This document shows positions 45,101-56,400 of a stretch of DNA of 64,000 bases, piece after piece. The stretch's first letter is position 1. Each line of letters opens with the position of its first letter. The stretch spans positions 1,689,001 through 1,753,000 of the forward strand of contig OY986968.1 of assembly GCA_963920575.1 (NCBI GenBank), read 5' to 3'. The stretch comes from Narthecium ossifragum. Lineage: Eukaryota > Streptophyta > Magnoliopsida > Dioscoreales > Nartheciaceae. The translations under genes and the position numbers were made by a program. Under the pieces are notes generated by a model. That model searched no databases. It worked only from the letters and a program-made list of their open reading frames with translations, and had not been told where the DNA came from.

Positions 45101-48100
45101 TTGAAGATGAAGAACCTGGGACCAGCATCTGCCCAGCCAGATTTAAATGGATTTTGATGAAATGCTACGAACATAGAACCTTATGCAACAATTTGTGGTC
45201 GTCTCTTAAGATGTGCTGTTTGCCATACTGGAGTCCTATATGAAAACCATTACCTAAAGGCCTGAAAGTTCAGATAATGATTATTACTTATGCTACATTG
45301 AGAAAGCTAGAATGATTGTCTCTAAGCTGAAACATTGAACTTAAATCCAATTCAATATGAAGCTAAATATGTTCTTTGTATGACTTTAGATGTTTGATCT
45401 TTGAAATATTCACCAATGAGGTTACACTACAAACTTGGCGACGAGTATGATAATGCAATTGGATATGATATCAATTAGGATGTTTAGTTGTCAAGTGACA
45501 GCTGCGTCAGAGGATCACATGAAATGCCTGCTGACAACTAACTCTGAAGCAACATCTTCTCTTGCAAAACAACTTATCTAGCCTCTTGCAATATTAACTA
45601 CTATTTCCTCCCACCTACTAGGTAGAAACTCTCTTTTCCATCGTGTTTTGAGTGATTGGTAGATCTTCTTAGATAGTCAAATTGCATGTTTGACTAGCCT
45701 AAAAAGTGGTTTGCTAGAGGCACTATTCATTGCTACACATATTGTCTGTCTAATGATGTAGTCCTTCAGCATTTTGTCAAACGATGATATCATTGGCTTA
45801 ATGCTGGAACTATGTAGGGAATATTATGAGCCAACAACTTTTCAAAGACCGACAAAATGTTGTAATAACATCTAACCTAAAACATGTGATATGATGTAAC
45901 ATAATCTTGGGAGTAAATTATTTTATGAGATCATACTGCTGCAAAACTGGATTGGAACTTTGCTACATTTGATTGCTTTGCACGTAGAATACACAGATAA
46001 GATCAATAGTGCAAGAGTGAGTGTATTCCAATGGTGAGTCTTAGGCTACATGAGAATGTTTCCTGTTTACATGTCCATGTTGAAAGGATCAGACTTCGTC
46101 TGTTTCCTGTTTACATGTCTATGTTGAAAGGATCAGATTTTGTCTGTTTCCTGTTTACATGTCTATGTTGAAAGGATCAGATTTCGTCTGTTTCCTGTTT
46201 ACATGTCTATGTTGAAAGGATCAGATTTCGTAAGTCTTGTGGGAAAATGTTGAATTTGACAAAGTCGAGTAACTAATAATCCCTTTCCGTGAGTATGTAA
46301 AATCCATAGCTTTAACACGGAGAATTGTTTTAAGGGTGGTAGTGCTTTTAATTCCCTCTAATTTCTGTCCTCATTTCTCCTTTTTACCTTCAAACTTTAT
46401 TTCTTGACTTTCAAATTGATATTCATTCTATTGGATTTTCTACTTATATTGAAATCATGACAGTTCAAGTCAAAACCATGTCTTTTTCAATTTTTATCTT
46501 TGAAAAGTTCAGAGTCACAAAATTCTGACCAGCATTACCTTAATGATATTATAAAGAACCAAACTATCTTTTAACACGAAAAATATTTCCTAATATAGTT
46601 TAGCTATTTGTTATATTCTCTTGCAAACATAAATAGCTTAAAAAATGAGCCTTGCCTTGCCAGATATGATCTGAAAGCTTAGGTGTTGAATGCTAATGGT
46701 ACTAATATGATGAATGCTAACCTATGAATCTAATGATGCTTTATTGTTACATGGATTTTTTTTTTTTTTGGAACTCTGTTGTAAAATTAATTTTGTGCCC
46801 CCTCTTTTGACGCCTTTATCGCGTACCCTTTGTCAGACTGGCATTCCTGGTGCTGTATGTGTTCTCGATGATGAACCAAGAGCTGCAGGCAAACATTGTG
46901 GAGAAATTGATCCAAGCCTTTGTCGAAGTCAAAAAGTTAGCTTCTCAGTTGCAGTGATGATTCAGCCAGAGTCAGGTCCAGTTTGTCTTCTGGGGACCGA
47001 GTTTCAGAAGAAGGTTTGCTGGGAAATTCTCGTTGCTGGATCTGAACAGGGTATTGAGGCTGGACAAGTTGGGCTTAGGTTGGTTACTAAAGGTGAGAGG
47101 CTGACAACTGTTGCGAAAGAGTGGTGTATAGGTGCTGGGAGCCTTGCAGATGGAAGGTATGTGTAGATTAGTTCAAAAATATTTCTCAAGTAATGGTTCT
47201 TTTGTGCTTCTTGTTACGTGTGAACTATTAAATGGGCATGCCTCTTTTTTACTCTTACTTTTCCATTTCCTGGTCACTATGCATGAATGAACTGGTCTGC
47301 AGGTGGCATATTGTCACTGTGACTATAGATGCGGAGCTAGGAGAGGCAACATCTTATCTAGATGGATCCTTTGATGGCTATCAGAGTGGATTACCACTAC
47401 AAAGAACCTGTGGCATTTGGGATCTGGGAACAGATGTTTGGGTTGGTGCTAGACCACCAACAGATTTGGATGCATTTGGGAGGTCAGATAGTGAAGGTGT
47501 TGAATCTAAGATGCAAATAATGGATGGTTTCCTATGGGGAAGGTGCCTGACAGAAGATGAGATTGCTGCGTTTCATTCTGCTACAAACCCTGCTGAGTAT
47601 GATTTGATCGATCTTCCTGATGATGGATGGCACTTGGGCGATTCACCTTCAAGGGTAAGCAAAATTCCATCATGCATCACCTTTTTCTTCTTGTCGGCTT
47701 ATTGTGTAGGAGAGGTCTCTGCTAGATGGCGGTTGTATGCCATATGGTTCAGGCACTAGCAAGAAATATGCTTCCAACTCGTCTCTTGCATCTTATTGCA
47801 GCAAATATCTACACTTAATCCTGCTTGTACCTTTTGAATATTTGAATATGAATGGCATCCTCCTAGTGTTTGGTTGATTCTACAAAGGGTCGATGTAACT
47901 GTCTACTTGTTTGTGTCTTTAAGTCATGCTTTCCATTTTTATTCTAGTAACGATTGTTTTTTGGGCTGAGAAGTAGTTTTAATTGTGACTATAGAATAAG
48001 TTCACTTACGTAGCTGTGGAAACCTAAAAATATGAGTTACTCGGGAGAGAATTTGAGAAGACTTGGTCCTTACTTCTATGTATTTGTCTTGTTTGTTCTC

Positions 48101-51100
48101 TCCCTCTCCTTTATGACTTCTACTGTTAGTTTTTTTCATGTTAAGCAGTGCAAATTAAAAAATACTTCCAATTTCTGCTAGATCCATTGAGTGATAAAAT
48201 AAGCAGACTGTACGTGTCATATATCTTATTTGGTGTCATGAAATGCAATCCATAGACTGCAAGTTTGTTTATTATGGTGAAGAAAGGTATTGCTAATGTT
48301 GACCAATTTTCATATTAGTTGACAACTACAAGACAACATAGACTTGAGAATCTTGAAAAACATTCTCCCATAGACATTCTTCTTCACATGACCCATGGAC
48401 CGAGAAACTGATTATTCCACGTTGATGCCTTTCTACTGGAAACAGTTAGGACCCCATAAAACATAATTTACGCTTTGTGAACAGGAATCTTGACCTCCTT
48501 TTTATTCTGTCTTCCTTCAATTATGTTTTTCACCAATCATGAGTTATTGCTGGGAGGATCCAGGGCCACTTTTCTCTTTTATTGCAGATGTACGACAGTT
48601 GCCTATTTTACTTGTTTTTTTGGCTTTTGATGTTCACATTTTGTGTCATTTTGCAAATGTTTGTTTACTTTGTGGAATTGAGCATTTTAACTTAAAAGAG
48701 GACTTATACGCTGTGATATCCTCTCTTACTCAAATACATGGTTTGTTTAAGAGCGCTCGATTTGGACTTCAATTTTAGTGCTGTAGCATGTCAGAAGTTT
48801 GTTAATTCTTGTAAATTCGCCACTTATGTGCCCTTCTCCCTCTTCAAGGTGGATTACTGGGAGAGTGAAGAAGCAGACGTTGAGTTGTGCGATAGAGAGG
48901 ATGTTGACTGGGATGGACAATATTCTAGCGGCAGAAAAAGGCGTTCAGGACGTGAACTAGCAATTGATATGGATTCTATTGCTAGAAAATTGAGGAAACC
49001 AAGGTTTGAAACTCAAGAGGAAATTAATCAGCGGATGAGATCTGTTGAACTGGCTGTTAAGGAAGCTCTCATTGCTAGGGGGGAAAGAAATTTTACAGAT
49101 CAAGAATTTCCTCCTAATGAACGCTCACTGTTTGTTGATCCAGGATATCCCGCGCAAAAATTACAGGCACGTATAAGTTTTTGGCATTGCCGTGTTAAAT
49201 ATTATTTCTCATTTTCAAAGTTAACTTTCTGCTCCAATTTAGGTTGTTTCAAAGTGGATGAGACCTGCTGACATAGTGAAAGTGAACTGTATCGGTTCTC
49301 GGCCTTGTTTGTTTTCTGATTCCGTAAATTCTTCAGATGTTTGTCAGGTGAGACCCATATATTGCTTCATTTAACTTACGTAAAGTTGTATGGTTTCTCC
49401 TTTTTCTTTGAATCAATTGTTGATCAGACATTTTGGATCTTTTCATTAGGAGTTGCTCAGTTTTTCTTTTTTTGCAGGGCCGTCTAGGAGATTGCTGGTT
49501 TTTGAGTGCTGTTGCTGTTCTAACAGATGTATCTCGGATATCGGAAGTGATCATCACACCAGAGTTCAACGAGGAGGGAATTTACACTGTTCGCTTTTGT
49601 ATCCAGGTATGCATGTGCCTTGTTGAAATCTAAATTGCACTTCTAAGGTTTTTTATTTTCATCGAAGTGACTTTGGGTCACCATCTCATGCTGCACTTAA
49701 GCTTTCTTGGTTTCTTTAGTTTCTGCTGCAAGATATTCAAAATTAAGTTGTAATAAGTTGTTTTTCCTAGGGGAGGGTCCATGGTTTAGGGGATCTGATA
49801 ATTAAGCTGCTTTTCTGTCCGTAATTTAGTATGGACCTTTTGCTTGTTAGCTGAACACATTAATCAAGTAGTTCTCCTGATAGTATTGACTTATAACTCC
49901 CAATCTAATTTATGAGGTACTAGCACATTCAAGTCCTCATATTGCTCCTGAAACTTGTTTACTTTGGACTTTTTCCCTTTGGCGAATGTACACCTTGGAA
50001 TGTTTTGAATTTCATGGTAGACTGAGCAAGAACGGAGACCAAATAGCAGTTAAATTATTTTTGCTTCCTTCGACATCGAGGAACTTGAGGCACTCCTTAC
50101 GGTAACAGCGCTGTTTTTTCCAAAAAATCAGTGATTCATGTTTTTAGTGAGTAAATGTTGTTTCTATTGTTTCTTGGATTTTAGATTTCTTCCCTGTAAG
50201 CTTGTCTGCTTTGGTTTCTGTAGGGTGAATGGGTTCCTGTGGTCGTTGATGATTGGATACCTTGTGAATCTCCTGGAAACCCGGCATTTGCTACTAGCAG
50301 AAAAGGTAATGAACTTTGGGTTTCCATCTTGGAGAAGGCTTATGCGAAGCTTCATGGCTCTTATGAGGCTCTTGAAGGCGGGCTTGTCCAAGATGCGCTA
50401 GTTGATCTAACTGGAGGAGCTGGAGAAGAGATTGACATGAGGAGCTCACAAGCTCAAATTGATTTGGCCAGTGGAAGGTTATGGTCTCAATTGTTGCATT
50501 TTAAGCGAGAGGGCTTTCTTCTTGGTGCTGGAAGTCCATCAGGTTCAGATGTCGATGTCTCATCTAGTGGTATTGTTCAAGGACATGCTTACTCTTTGTT
50601 GCAGGTACCATGTTGAATTATTACATTGAGCAGCTTTCCAAAGGTCTTAGAAGCATTTATGTGAACATGTGTGGAATCGTCTACTTGTTTGATTGTGGTT
50701 TAGGTAAAAGAGGTAGATGGCCACAAGCTTGTTCAGATTCGAAATCCATGGGCCAACGAAGTTGAATGGAATGGCCCATGGTCTGATTCATCACCTGAGT
50801 GGACAGATAGAATGAAGCACAAGCTTAAACATGCACCGCAGGTACTTCCCCTATTCATCTTGCAAAAGTGCATTACATTCTTGATATGTTGCAGTCAGAT
50901 GAATCATTACCTTCATCCTCCAAAATAGACTCTCTACATAATGAGCTTATTGTCAAAGAGATTGCTTACATTACACTTGTAAGTTGCTTGTGAATACCCA
51001 CCATTTTCTTTTTCATTAGTCAAAGGATGGGATCTTCTGGATGTCATGGCAAGACTTCCAGATCCACTTTCGATCTATATACGTGTGCCGGGTTTACCCA

Positions 51101-51645
51101 CCAGAGATGCGTTATTCCGTCCACAGCCAATGGCGTGGCTATAGTGCTGGTGGCTGCCAAGACTATGATTCATGGCATCAAAATCCACAGTTCAGGCTGA
51201 GAGCAACAGGAGCTGAGGCATCATTTCCGATACATGTATTCATTACCTTAACCCAGGTACCTCATAACTTAATCGATAATACCTTCAGTTCAGCTGTTTT
51301 CTTTGGGCGCAATATTGATTCTTTAAATGGTTTGCTTAGGGTGTGAGTTTCTCCAGAAAGAATACAGGCTTTAGGAACTATCAATCTAGTCATGATTCTT
51401 TGATGTTTTATATTGGAATGAGGATACTCAAGACTCGAGGTCGCCGTGCTGCCTACAACATATACCTGCATGAATCAGTTGGGGGTACGGATTATGTCAA
51501 CTCGAGGGAAATATCTTGTGAGTTGGTCTTGGAACCGTATCCGAAAGGATACACTATCGTTCCCACAACAATCCAACCTGGAGAAGAAGCACCCTTTGTA
51601 TTGTCTGTTTTTACCAAGGCATCGATAACCCTGGAAGCCATCTAA
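27186..51645 (+). CDS. DEK1: DEK1: membrane-anchored calpain-type cysteine protease
   Basis: DEK1 is the single plant calpain, needed for aleurone and epidermis identity; it acts at the plasma membrane and releases its protease by autolysis (family knowledge). Thirty coding exons start at 27186, 31626, 33475, 33827, 34161, 34397, 34611, 35759, 36568, 38298, 39260, 39638, 39907, 40146, 40418, 40609, 40877, 41392, 43125, 43645, 43887, 46837, 47303, 48849, 49243, 49478, 50224, 50704, 51020 and 51340. They end at 27313, 31876, 33657, 33962, 34291, 34511, 35637, 35869, 36626, 38460, 39533, 39788, 40018, 40311, 40488, 40700, 41039, 41463, 43502, 43760, 44184, 47156, 47654, 49166, 49347, 49606, 50604, 50841, 51256 and 51645. 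All are in phase, giving 2160 aa (family norm about 2159). Many membrane segments flank a Ser-rich cytosolic loop (residues about 330-600). A linker and laminin-G-like region lie at about 1400-1630. The catalytic triad is intact: Cys1770 (GRLGDCWF), His1928 (GIVQGHAYS) and Asn1948 (IRNPWANEVEWNG). The C2-like domain ends KASITLEAI. Introns after exons 4 and 24 use GC donors; introns after exons 4 and 6 are stop-free multiples of three. Confidence 0.97.
27314..31625. other. DEK1: DEK1 intron (4.3 kb) with degenerate repeats
   Basis: No gene is supported. Around 27700-28170 a phrase like GTGGTTCTGTGATCTTATGTG recurs three or four times at irregular spacing (about 27728, 27880, 27965, 28110) in diverged form. 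A diverged tandem duplication lies at 28791-29270 (listed separately). Confidence 0.5.
28791..29270. repeat. Diverged two-copy tandem duplication, period about 240 bp
   Basis: Copy 1 begins CAATGGTGTAAGGTGCTTTT (28791) and copy 2 CAATGGTGTAAGTTGTTTTA (about 29030). Both continue with GTTGAAGGGA, a GGCTTG..G stretch, GGAGACAAGA, and a TTTCG.T.TTG...GGATG tail. Many substitutions indicate an old event inside the DEK1 intron. Confidence 0.7.
33963..34160 (+). other. DEK1: DEK1 stop-free GC-AG intron (198 nt)
   Basis: The donor is AGTAG|GCAAGT and the acceptor GTACTATAG. The length is 198 nt (66 codons), with no stop in the DEK1 frame. Removal joins ...YMQKSSR to ASHLGFLYL, as in other DEK1 proteins. 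Retention would add a Pro/Ser/Thr-rich segment followed by aromatic residues near residue 232. Confidence 0.85.
34512..34610 (+). other. DEK1: DEK1 stop-free intron (99 nt), weak GTCTGA donor
   Basis: The donor is TACTG|GTCTGA and the acceptor ACTCCTCAG. The 99 nt (33 codons) are open in frame. Splicing gives FGVHYWYLGHCISYA, matching the family. Retention would insert a hydrophobic 33-residue segment between predicted membrane helices near residue 315. Confidence 0.85.
36056..36195 (+). repeat. MITE-like repeat, left of DEK1 exon 9
   Basis: It begins TTGGTATACCAAGGATTACC and continues ATGTCGGTGCATG.GTCATGCTG. The reverse complement of about 37030-37230 starts with the same series (TTTGGTATA..., GGATTACCATG, then GTCATGCTG). 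Together they form an inverted pair around exon 9 (36568-36626). Confidence 0.6.
37030..37230 (-). repeat. MITE-like repeat, right of DEK1 exon 9 (inverted copy)
   Basis: The minus-strand copy of the 36056-36195 repeat; the best-matching arm is about 37184-37230. It also carries GGCATGGAGCC/CCATGCCGAG words present in the left copy. It lies in the 1.67-kb intron before exon 10. Confidence 0.55.
41190..41336 (+). mobile_element. SINE 1 with perfect 18-bp target duplication
   Basis: The body is flanked by identical copies of agatattcctctctctta at 41172-41189 and 41337-41354. Near the head are pol III box-like stretches, GAGTAACTCAAGTTG (A-like) and GGTCTTGGATTC (B-like). The 3' part ends AGGGTAAAAGGCTT followed by an A-rich tail. 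These are hallmarks of a tRNA-derived SINE, and the intact duplication means a fairly recent insertion. It sits in DEK1 intron 17. Confidence 0.9.
41640..42430. other. DEK1: Repeat-like block in DEK1 intron 18
   Basis: GC-richer than the surrounding intron, with a 54-bp tandem duplication at 41686-41793 (two near-identical copies of a unit containing TGACCGTGCCCATAGTATGA). I infer a transposon-derived insertion but find no clear ends. Confidence 0.4.
42561..42698 (-). mobile_element. SINE 2 (minus strand), tRNA-like head
   Basis: Read on the minus strand, the head has TAGTGTAATGG (A box, about 42671-42681) and GGATCCAATCC (B box, about 42628-42638), a spacing of about 33 bases. The 3' end CTAGGGTAAAAGGCTC matches the tail of SINE 1. 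The short direct repeat TAGTTCTTT at 42551 and 42699 may be its target duplication. The head is too diverged to be a functional tRNA. Confidence 0.75.
44366..45042. mobile_element. CCGG-rich TIR element in DEK1 intron 21
   Basis: The left end GGATTTCCATATCGG and the complement of the right end GGATTTCCATACCGG match. The interior repeats ACCGGCCGGT and GGTTTGGATACAAACCGG many times, including a direct duplication at about 44865-44925. No open transposase is seen. It is a non-autonomous element of uncertain superfamily. Confidence 0.65.
45043..46056. other. DEK1: DEK1 intron 21, remaining part
   Basis: No gene or named repeat recognised. Together with the CCGG-rich element and the 44-bp repeat it makes the 2.65-kb intron between exons 21 and 22. 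Confidence 0.5.
46058..46232. repeat. 44-bp minisatellite, 4 copies
   Basis: Copies begin at 46058, 46102, 46146 and 46190, each starting GTTTCCTGTTTACATGTC and containing TTGAAAGGATCAGA. Only a few substitutions separate them. The array lies in DEK1 intron 21. Confidence 0.95.
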
Positions 51646-52640
51646 TATGTATAGATTGATTTGAAGCGGCTGATTTTTGTCGCCCTCTGCGAGGCTGCTT
51701 GAGGTGAACATCATCAAGGTCCCTCGAAGTTGCGAGCCAACAGCCAGCAACTTGGACTGCAAACTGTTGAAATACATTGCCCATGGTATGATTCTTCTCA
51801 TAATTCGTTGGTGGAATGATATCTCATTGTGAAAATTTCACTTGCATGCTTCCCTTTTTCCCTCTCTAAATATGAGAGATAGAAGAAACATTGGAATTAT
51901 GACACAGATTTTGAGAACAACTTGCTATAGCAACTAACGCTTCCTGCTGCCCTGTTTTGAACTCACTCTTTCAAGGTGTCCCTGTTTTGAACTCACTCTT
52001 TCAAGGTGTAGTTTTGCAGGGATCTATTGCGAGTTATTTCTTGCATCCAAATTAATACTGTATCTGTCTTTTCTCTTGCTTTTATTGTCTTTCTGTCTTA
52101 TGTGGTATGGCCGCTGTAATAGAAAATGCAGGTGTGGATCTCTTCTCGGGGACATTGATGACGTCCGCATAGCCGATGCAACTCTTTCAGTGCAAAGTCC
52201 ATTTTGGTTTTTGAGCATTTGACTGCAACAAAAGCAGCAGTACCAGAATGCCCATCGGAGGGGATCCAGGCTCCGCAAGCAAGCCCACACGTGCTATGAG
52301 CTTCGGAGGGGTTTTGGATTAATTGTGGCAATTGGCCTCCGCAGAAGATCCTCTCCATTTCCAGACCGGGTTATCGGCATCAATTGTATATACTTGTGAC
52401 TTCAGTGATTGACGAAATGAGATGGTTATAGGTTCTCTGATTTCGTGTACAGGAAAGAAGGGGAAAGGAATAGAAAGAATATAGAAGAGAGGAAAATAAA
52501 GACGAGTGCAGTTTTCCTTTTACTCTGTGCATAATAATGTGCAACAGTGGTTGGAATGGGCGTTGGCCTGGCAAGTTCCTGCCGCAGTTTTGTAGCAACA
52601 TGACGTTAATTAATTGAAGGATTGCCCCTTTTTTGCATGT
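51646..52640 (+). other. DEK1: DEK1 3' UTR, probably with an intron
   Basis: A GT-AG intron in the UTR is plausible at 51786-52131 (CATG|GTATGA ... AAATGCAG). Inside it, a 30-bp unit (CCCTGTTTTGAACTCACTCT start) is duplicated at about 51951-52010. A candidate AATAAA poly(A) signal is at about 52495. Frames on either strand here carry no family motif. Confidence 0.45.
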
Positions 52641-53430
52641 CTGTCTTAGTTCTCTGGAGTTATGGGTTACTCAAAGTTTTCTGATTATACTGCTTAATGA
52701 GTATTTGATAACTGGCATCCAAAAGGATGCTGTGCATTTCATGCTGTAACTTATTGTGATGTGCATACTTGATTTTGAGGATGAAGCTTTGCTGGTAGAA
52801 TTTGTTCGTCCATGCATTCAGAGGTGGATTAATTTTCAGACAAGAATGTATGGATCTCATCTGAAAATGATGATTTGTGTGACAAAAGAACTCAGTTGGC
52901 AGAACAAATTCTCTGGAAGGAAGATAAGTAGCCTGGGCACTAAAAAAAAAACAAAAAATCTATCTTGAAAGCATGATTTATGATGGCAAAACAAGTGTGT
53001 TCGAGAAAATTCAGACTGCTTGTATATTCTTGACATATTGGTGGGCATTCGTTTCATCAAATCAACAAACTTTATCGTGTGCAATAATTTTTAATGCTAC
53101 AATTTTAGTGACCTTAGAAATATTCTCTTTTAGAACTTCAAATAAGTGTTTTTAGTCTGATATGTTTGCCAAAAAAGTAAAATAAAATAAACTATCATCT
53201 TGTAAACATCATAAGCCAAAGTGATTAAGTGTTCAGTATGATAATACTAAGTGTCTTTAAACATGCATAAAGACATCTACCTCGTACATGCTCCTCAATC
53301 GGTGATAGATGTCTATCGATTGAGTCGACGTGCAGCGTACATATAATCATTTCCCTAATACTAAACACATCTCTTAAAAGTGAATAACAAACAGCAGATG
53401 ATCTGAATGATTTCAAACAAACAAACAAAA
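52641..53430. other. Convergent spacer between DEK1 and BTPC
   Basis: The 3' ends of DEK1 (+) and the carboxylase gene (-) face each other here. It is AT-rich with no gene, and includes the short ATCGGTAG copy e. Confidence 0.6.
53255..53345. repeat. ATCGGTAG palindrome element, copy e (short)
   Basis: CGTACATGCTCCTCAATCGGTGATAG is mirrored by CTATCGATTGAGTCGACGTGCAGCGTACATA. It is a minimal single-hairpin member of the family with GTACATGC-type ends. Confidence 0.6.
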
Positions 53431-53458
53431 ACCTGTGATCAAAATTTCTTCTAATCCT

Positions 53459-56400
53459 TCAACCAGTGTTCCTCATCCCAGCCGCAATGCCATTAATGGT
53501 GATGAGCAATGCATCCCGAAGCTTATTGTTGTCATCATCCTGCCTCAACCTCCTCAGTATCTCCACCTGCAACATGTTGATCGGGTTCAAGTACGGCAGC
53601 CGGCTCTCGATCAGCCGCCGCAGGCTCCGGTTGTTCTCCGACAGCCTCTCGTGGCCGCTCACCGCCAGCACACAATTCTCCGTGCTCACCAGCTCCTTCC
53701 GCAGCTCCTCCCCGAGGCACCGCCTGCTCTCCGACACCAGGACTTCGTCATAATGCTTGGCGATGGGGCCGTCGGCCTTGGCCAGCACCATCTCGATGAG
53801 ATCTATGGTGGACTGGAAGAATGGCCACTCCTTGTACATGGCTTTCAGGTCTTCCAGGTACCCTTTGTTGCATGCGTCGTTGAGGCCAACTCCGACGCCG
53901 AGCCATGCAGGCAGCACGAACCGTGTTTGGGTCCATGCGAAGATCCATGGGATGGCACGAAGGTGGCCGATGCCCGTGGAGGCCTTCCGGCGAGCTGGCC
54001 GGCTTCCGATGTTGAGGAAGCCGAGCTCCGCCTGAGGGGTGGCCTCGTTGAAGTAGCTGATGAACTCCGGGTTGTCGTAGACGATGCTCCGGTAGTGGTT
54101 GCAGCTGGTTTTGGATATCTCTTCCATGAGCCGCCGCCACTTATCTTCTCGTGGAGGCTGCGGAGGGCGCAGCGTCGCTAGGAGCACCGCCGTCGTGTAT
54201 ATCTCGAGCTGCCGCACCGCCACTCTAGGCAGGCCGAACTTTGCTTGCACCATCTCTCCTTGCTCCGTCGACCGGAGACTTCCCTGAGCACCACCCAGCA
54301 ATATGAGAACTCCCAACTCAATAGAGAACGTCGATTTCAAATTTAAACTAAATTTGGAAGAGCGACGCACCATGACAGAGCCGGGAGGCTGTGACTGTAT
54401 GGCGAGATACGTCGGACCGCCGCCTCGGCCGATGCTGCCTCCACGGCCATGGAACAGCGTCACCTTGATCCCGAACTCGTTGCAGGCCGCGACCACATCC
54501 TCTTGCGCCTTATACAGCTCCCATGCTGCCGTGAACCGCCCGGCATCCTTGCCGGAATCCGAGTAACCAACCATTACCTCTTGGTGTGCATTGTGGTTCT
54601 TGATGACGTGCTCCCTGTACCAGTCAATGGATAAGAGTTTCCTGATCACTGCACCAGCTGAATTCAAATCCTTCACTGTTTCGAACAGCGGCACCACCCT
54701 TAAACTGCTCCAAATATGTAGAAATTTTAGCTAAGACAGTCAAATTCTCCTGCTTACATTTGATCTTAGACAAGGAGTTCATGATTCTATGAGTGTCTTA
54801 CGTTCCACCAGGACATGGTCTTCCTAGTTCTCCGCTTACCGAGAGTCTAGCATCCTTCTGCAATAGCTCCACGGCAAGAACATCACTTGCCTGCCATATA
54901 TATATACACACTAGTTAGTTTCCAAATTCCGAAAATAATGGAAACCAGAGTAGATGACTACGAAGTTTTCCAAGCAGAATCTGATTATAGTTACATTAGA
55001 TGCCATTGATATCACGTATGCTCCCAGTGAATCGGACCCGAGCTCAGCAGCGACACGGAAGGTGTCGAGGACCTCCTTCACATCTGCAGCCACCTAAAAG
55101 ACGGCACAGATAGATTGCAAATGTTTAATTAGCTACGTAGAAGAACAAAGATATAAAGTTCTAGAAAACAAAGCAACTGAAAGAGTCAGTTGGTTTAACT
55201 CACAATTTGAAAGAAAGAAAAGGAATGTAAAATGAGTTGATAAATTGCAGGAGAACCAATTTTACGTGCTGTTTCTTAGATGGGTTGAATTTTCTTAGTT
55301 GATTCATATGGCTTTTTTCTTGTTTTCATCAAATAGGCTGTTTATGGATTTCATCTTGCCTCCTATGGATGCAGCTTTGATTACCATTTTCTTCAACTCA
55401 TTTTCTATATCTTGCAACTTATAAACAGGCATCCTATATTAGAGATTTTTACAAAGAACTTTCTATCTTGTATGTGTTCACATTGTATGTGTTCTTGTTA
55501 ACAAAATATTTCTATGCATATATATTAAACAGAAAGTGGCAAGAGAAGATGCGAGCTCACATCTATGGTTGGCGGAACTAGAGGCCTTTTTCCTTTCAAC
55601 TCTCTTGTTAGAAATTCCAGTTTTGTCTCCTCATCCCAATCACTGTAGACACCCATATCAAGGTAACTTGTAATTGCATCCAATGTTTCAGCATGTCTAC
55701 TGGACTCCTGAAAAAAGCAATTATGTCTCGAACTATTGAGTGGATTCGCTGTTAAACTCCAAGTTGAAACAAGAATATGTACATGCCTGACGCAAATCAA
55801 GCTTCATTAATATCATCCCGAAGGTAGCAACTCTTCGTATCAGATCAGATAGCCGGCCGTCAGCCAGAATGCCGGATCCACATGATTGCTGCAAATAGTA
55901 AGTATTAGTATCAACTATGAAGAAATAAGCAATGTCTTAGAAGTTTTACTCGTGAAAGACTATAAGTACCAATGATTCATAGCACAGAAGTAAAGGTTGC
56001 AGAAGTTGATCTGATGTCTCATAGTACTCGCAAGGATCATGGTCGCAAGGAAGATCCTCGAGGAGAAGCTCCAGGCGTCTCCGTGTATTTAAGAGCTGAA
56101 AAATGGCGCCGAAAAAAGATGTTTAGAGTACATAAAAAAGGATAACTTATGAGTATCTTGATTTTATCTCAAAGAATAACTTCAGAGTTCATGATCCTAA
56201 TGCAACAACTACATGGCAGTTGGTATGGATAATGACCTTATCTCTAACATTCCCAAGAACAACTCTATATGGAGCAATTCCAGGACGCTGATGCAGGCTA
56301 GGTTCTAAGAGCTTCCTGAAGCTGGACCTGCCTATTTCAGACTCCCCGAAAAGTTTCTTTTGAAGAAGAAGCTGAGGATTAGAGCTGAAAGAAGGATTTC

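Noticed and set aside
53435..54181. 248-codon plus-strand frame over the carboxylase
   Set aside because: Antisense shadow of the GC-rich last BTPC exon; no motif of its own and the minus frame is clearly PEPC.
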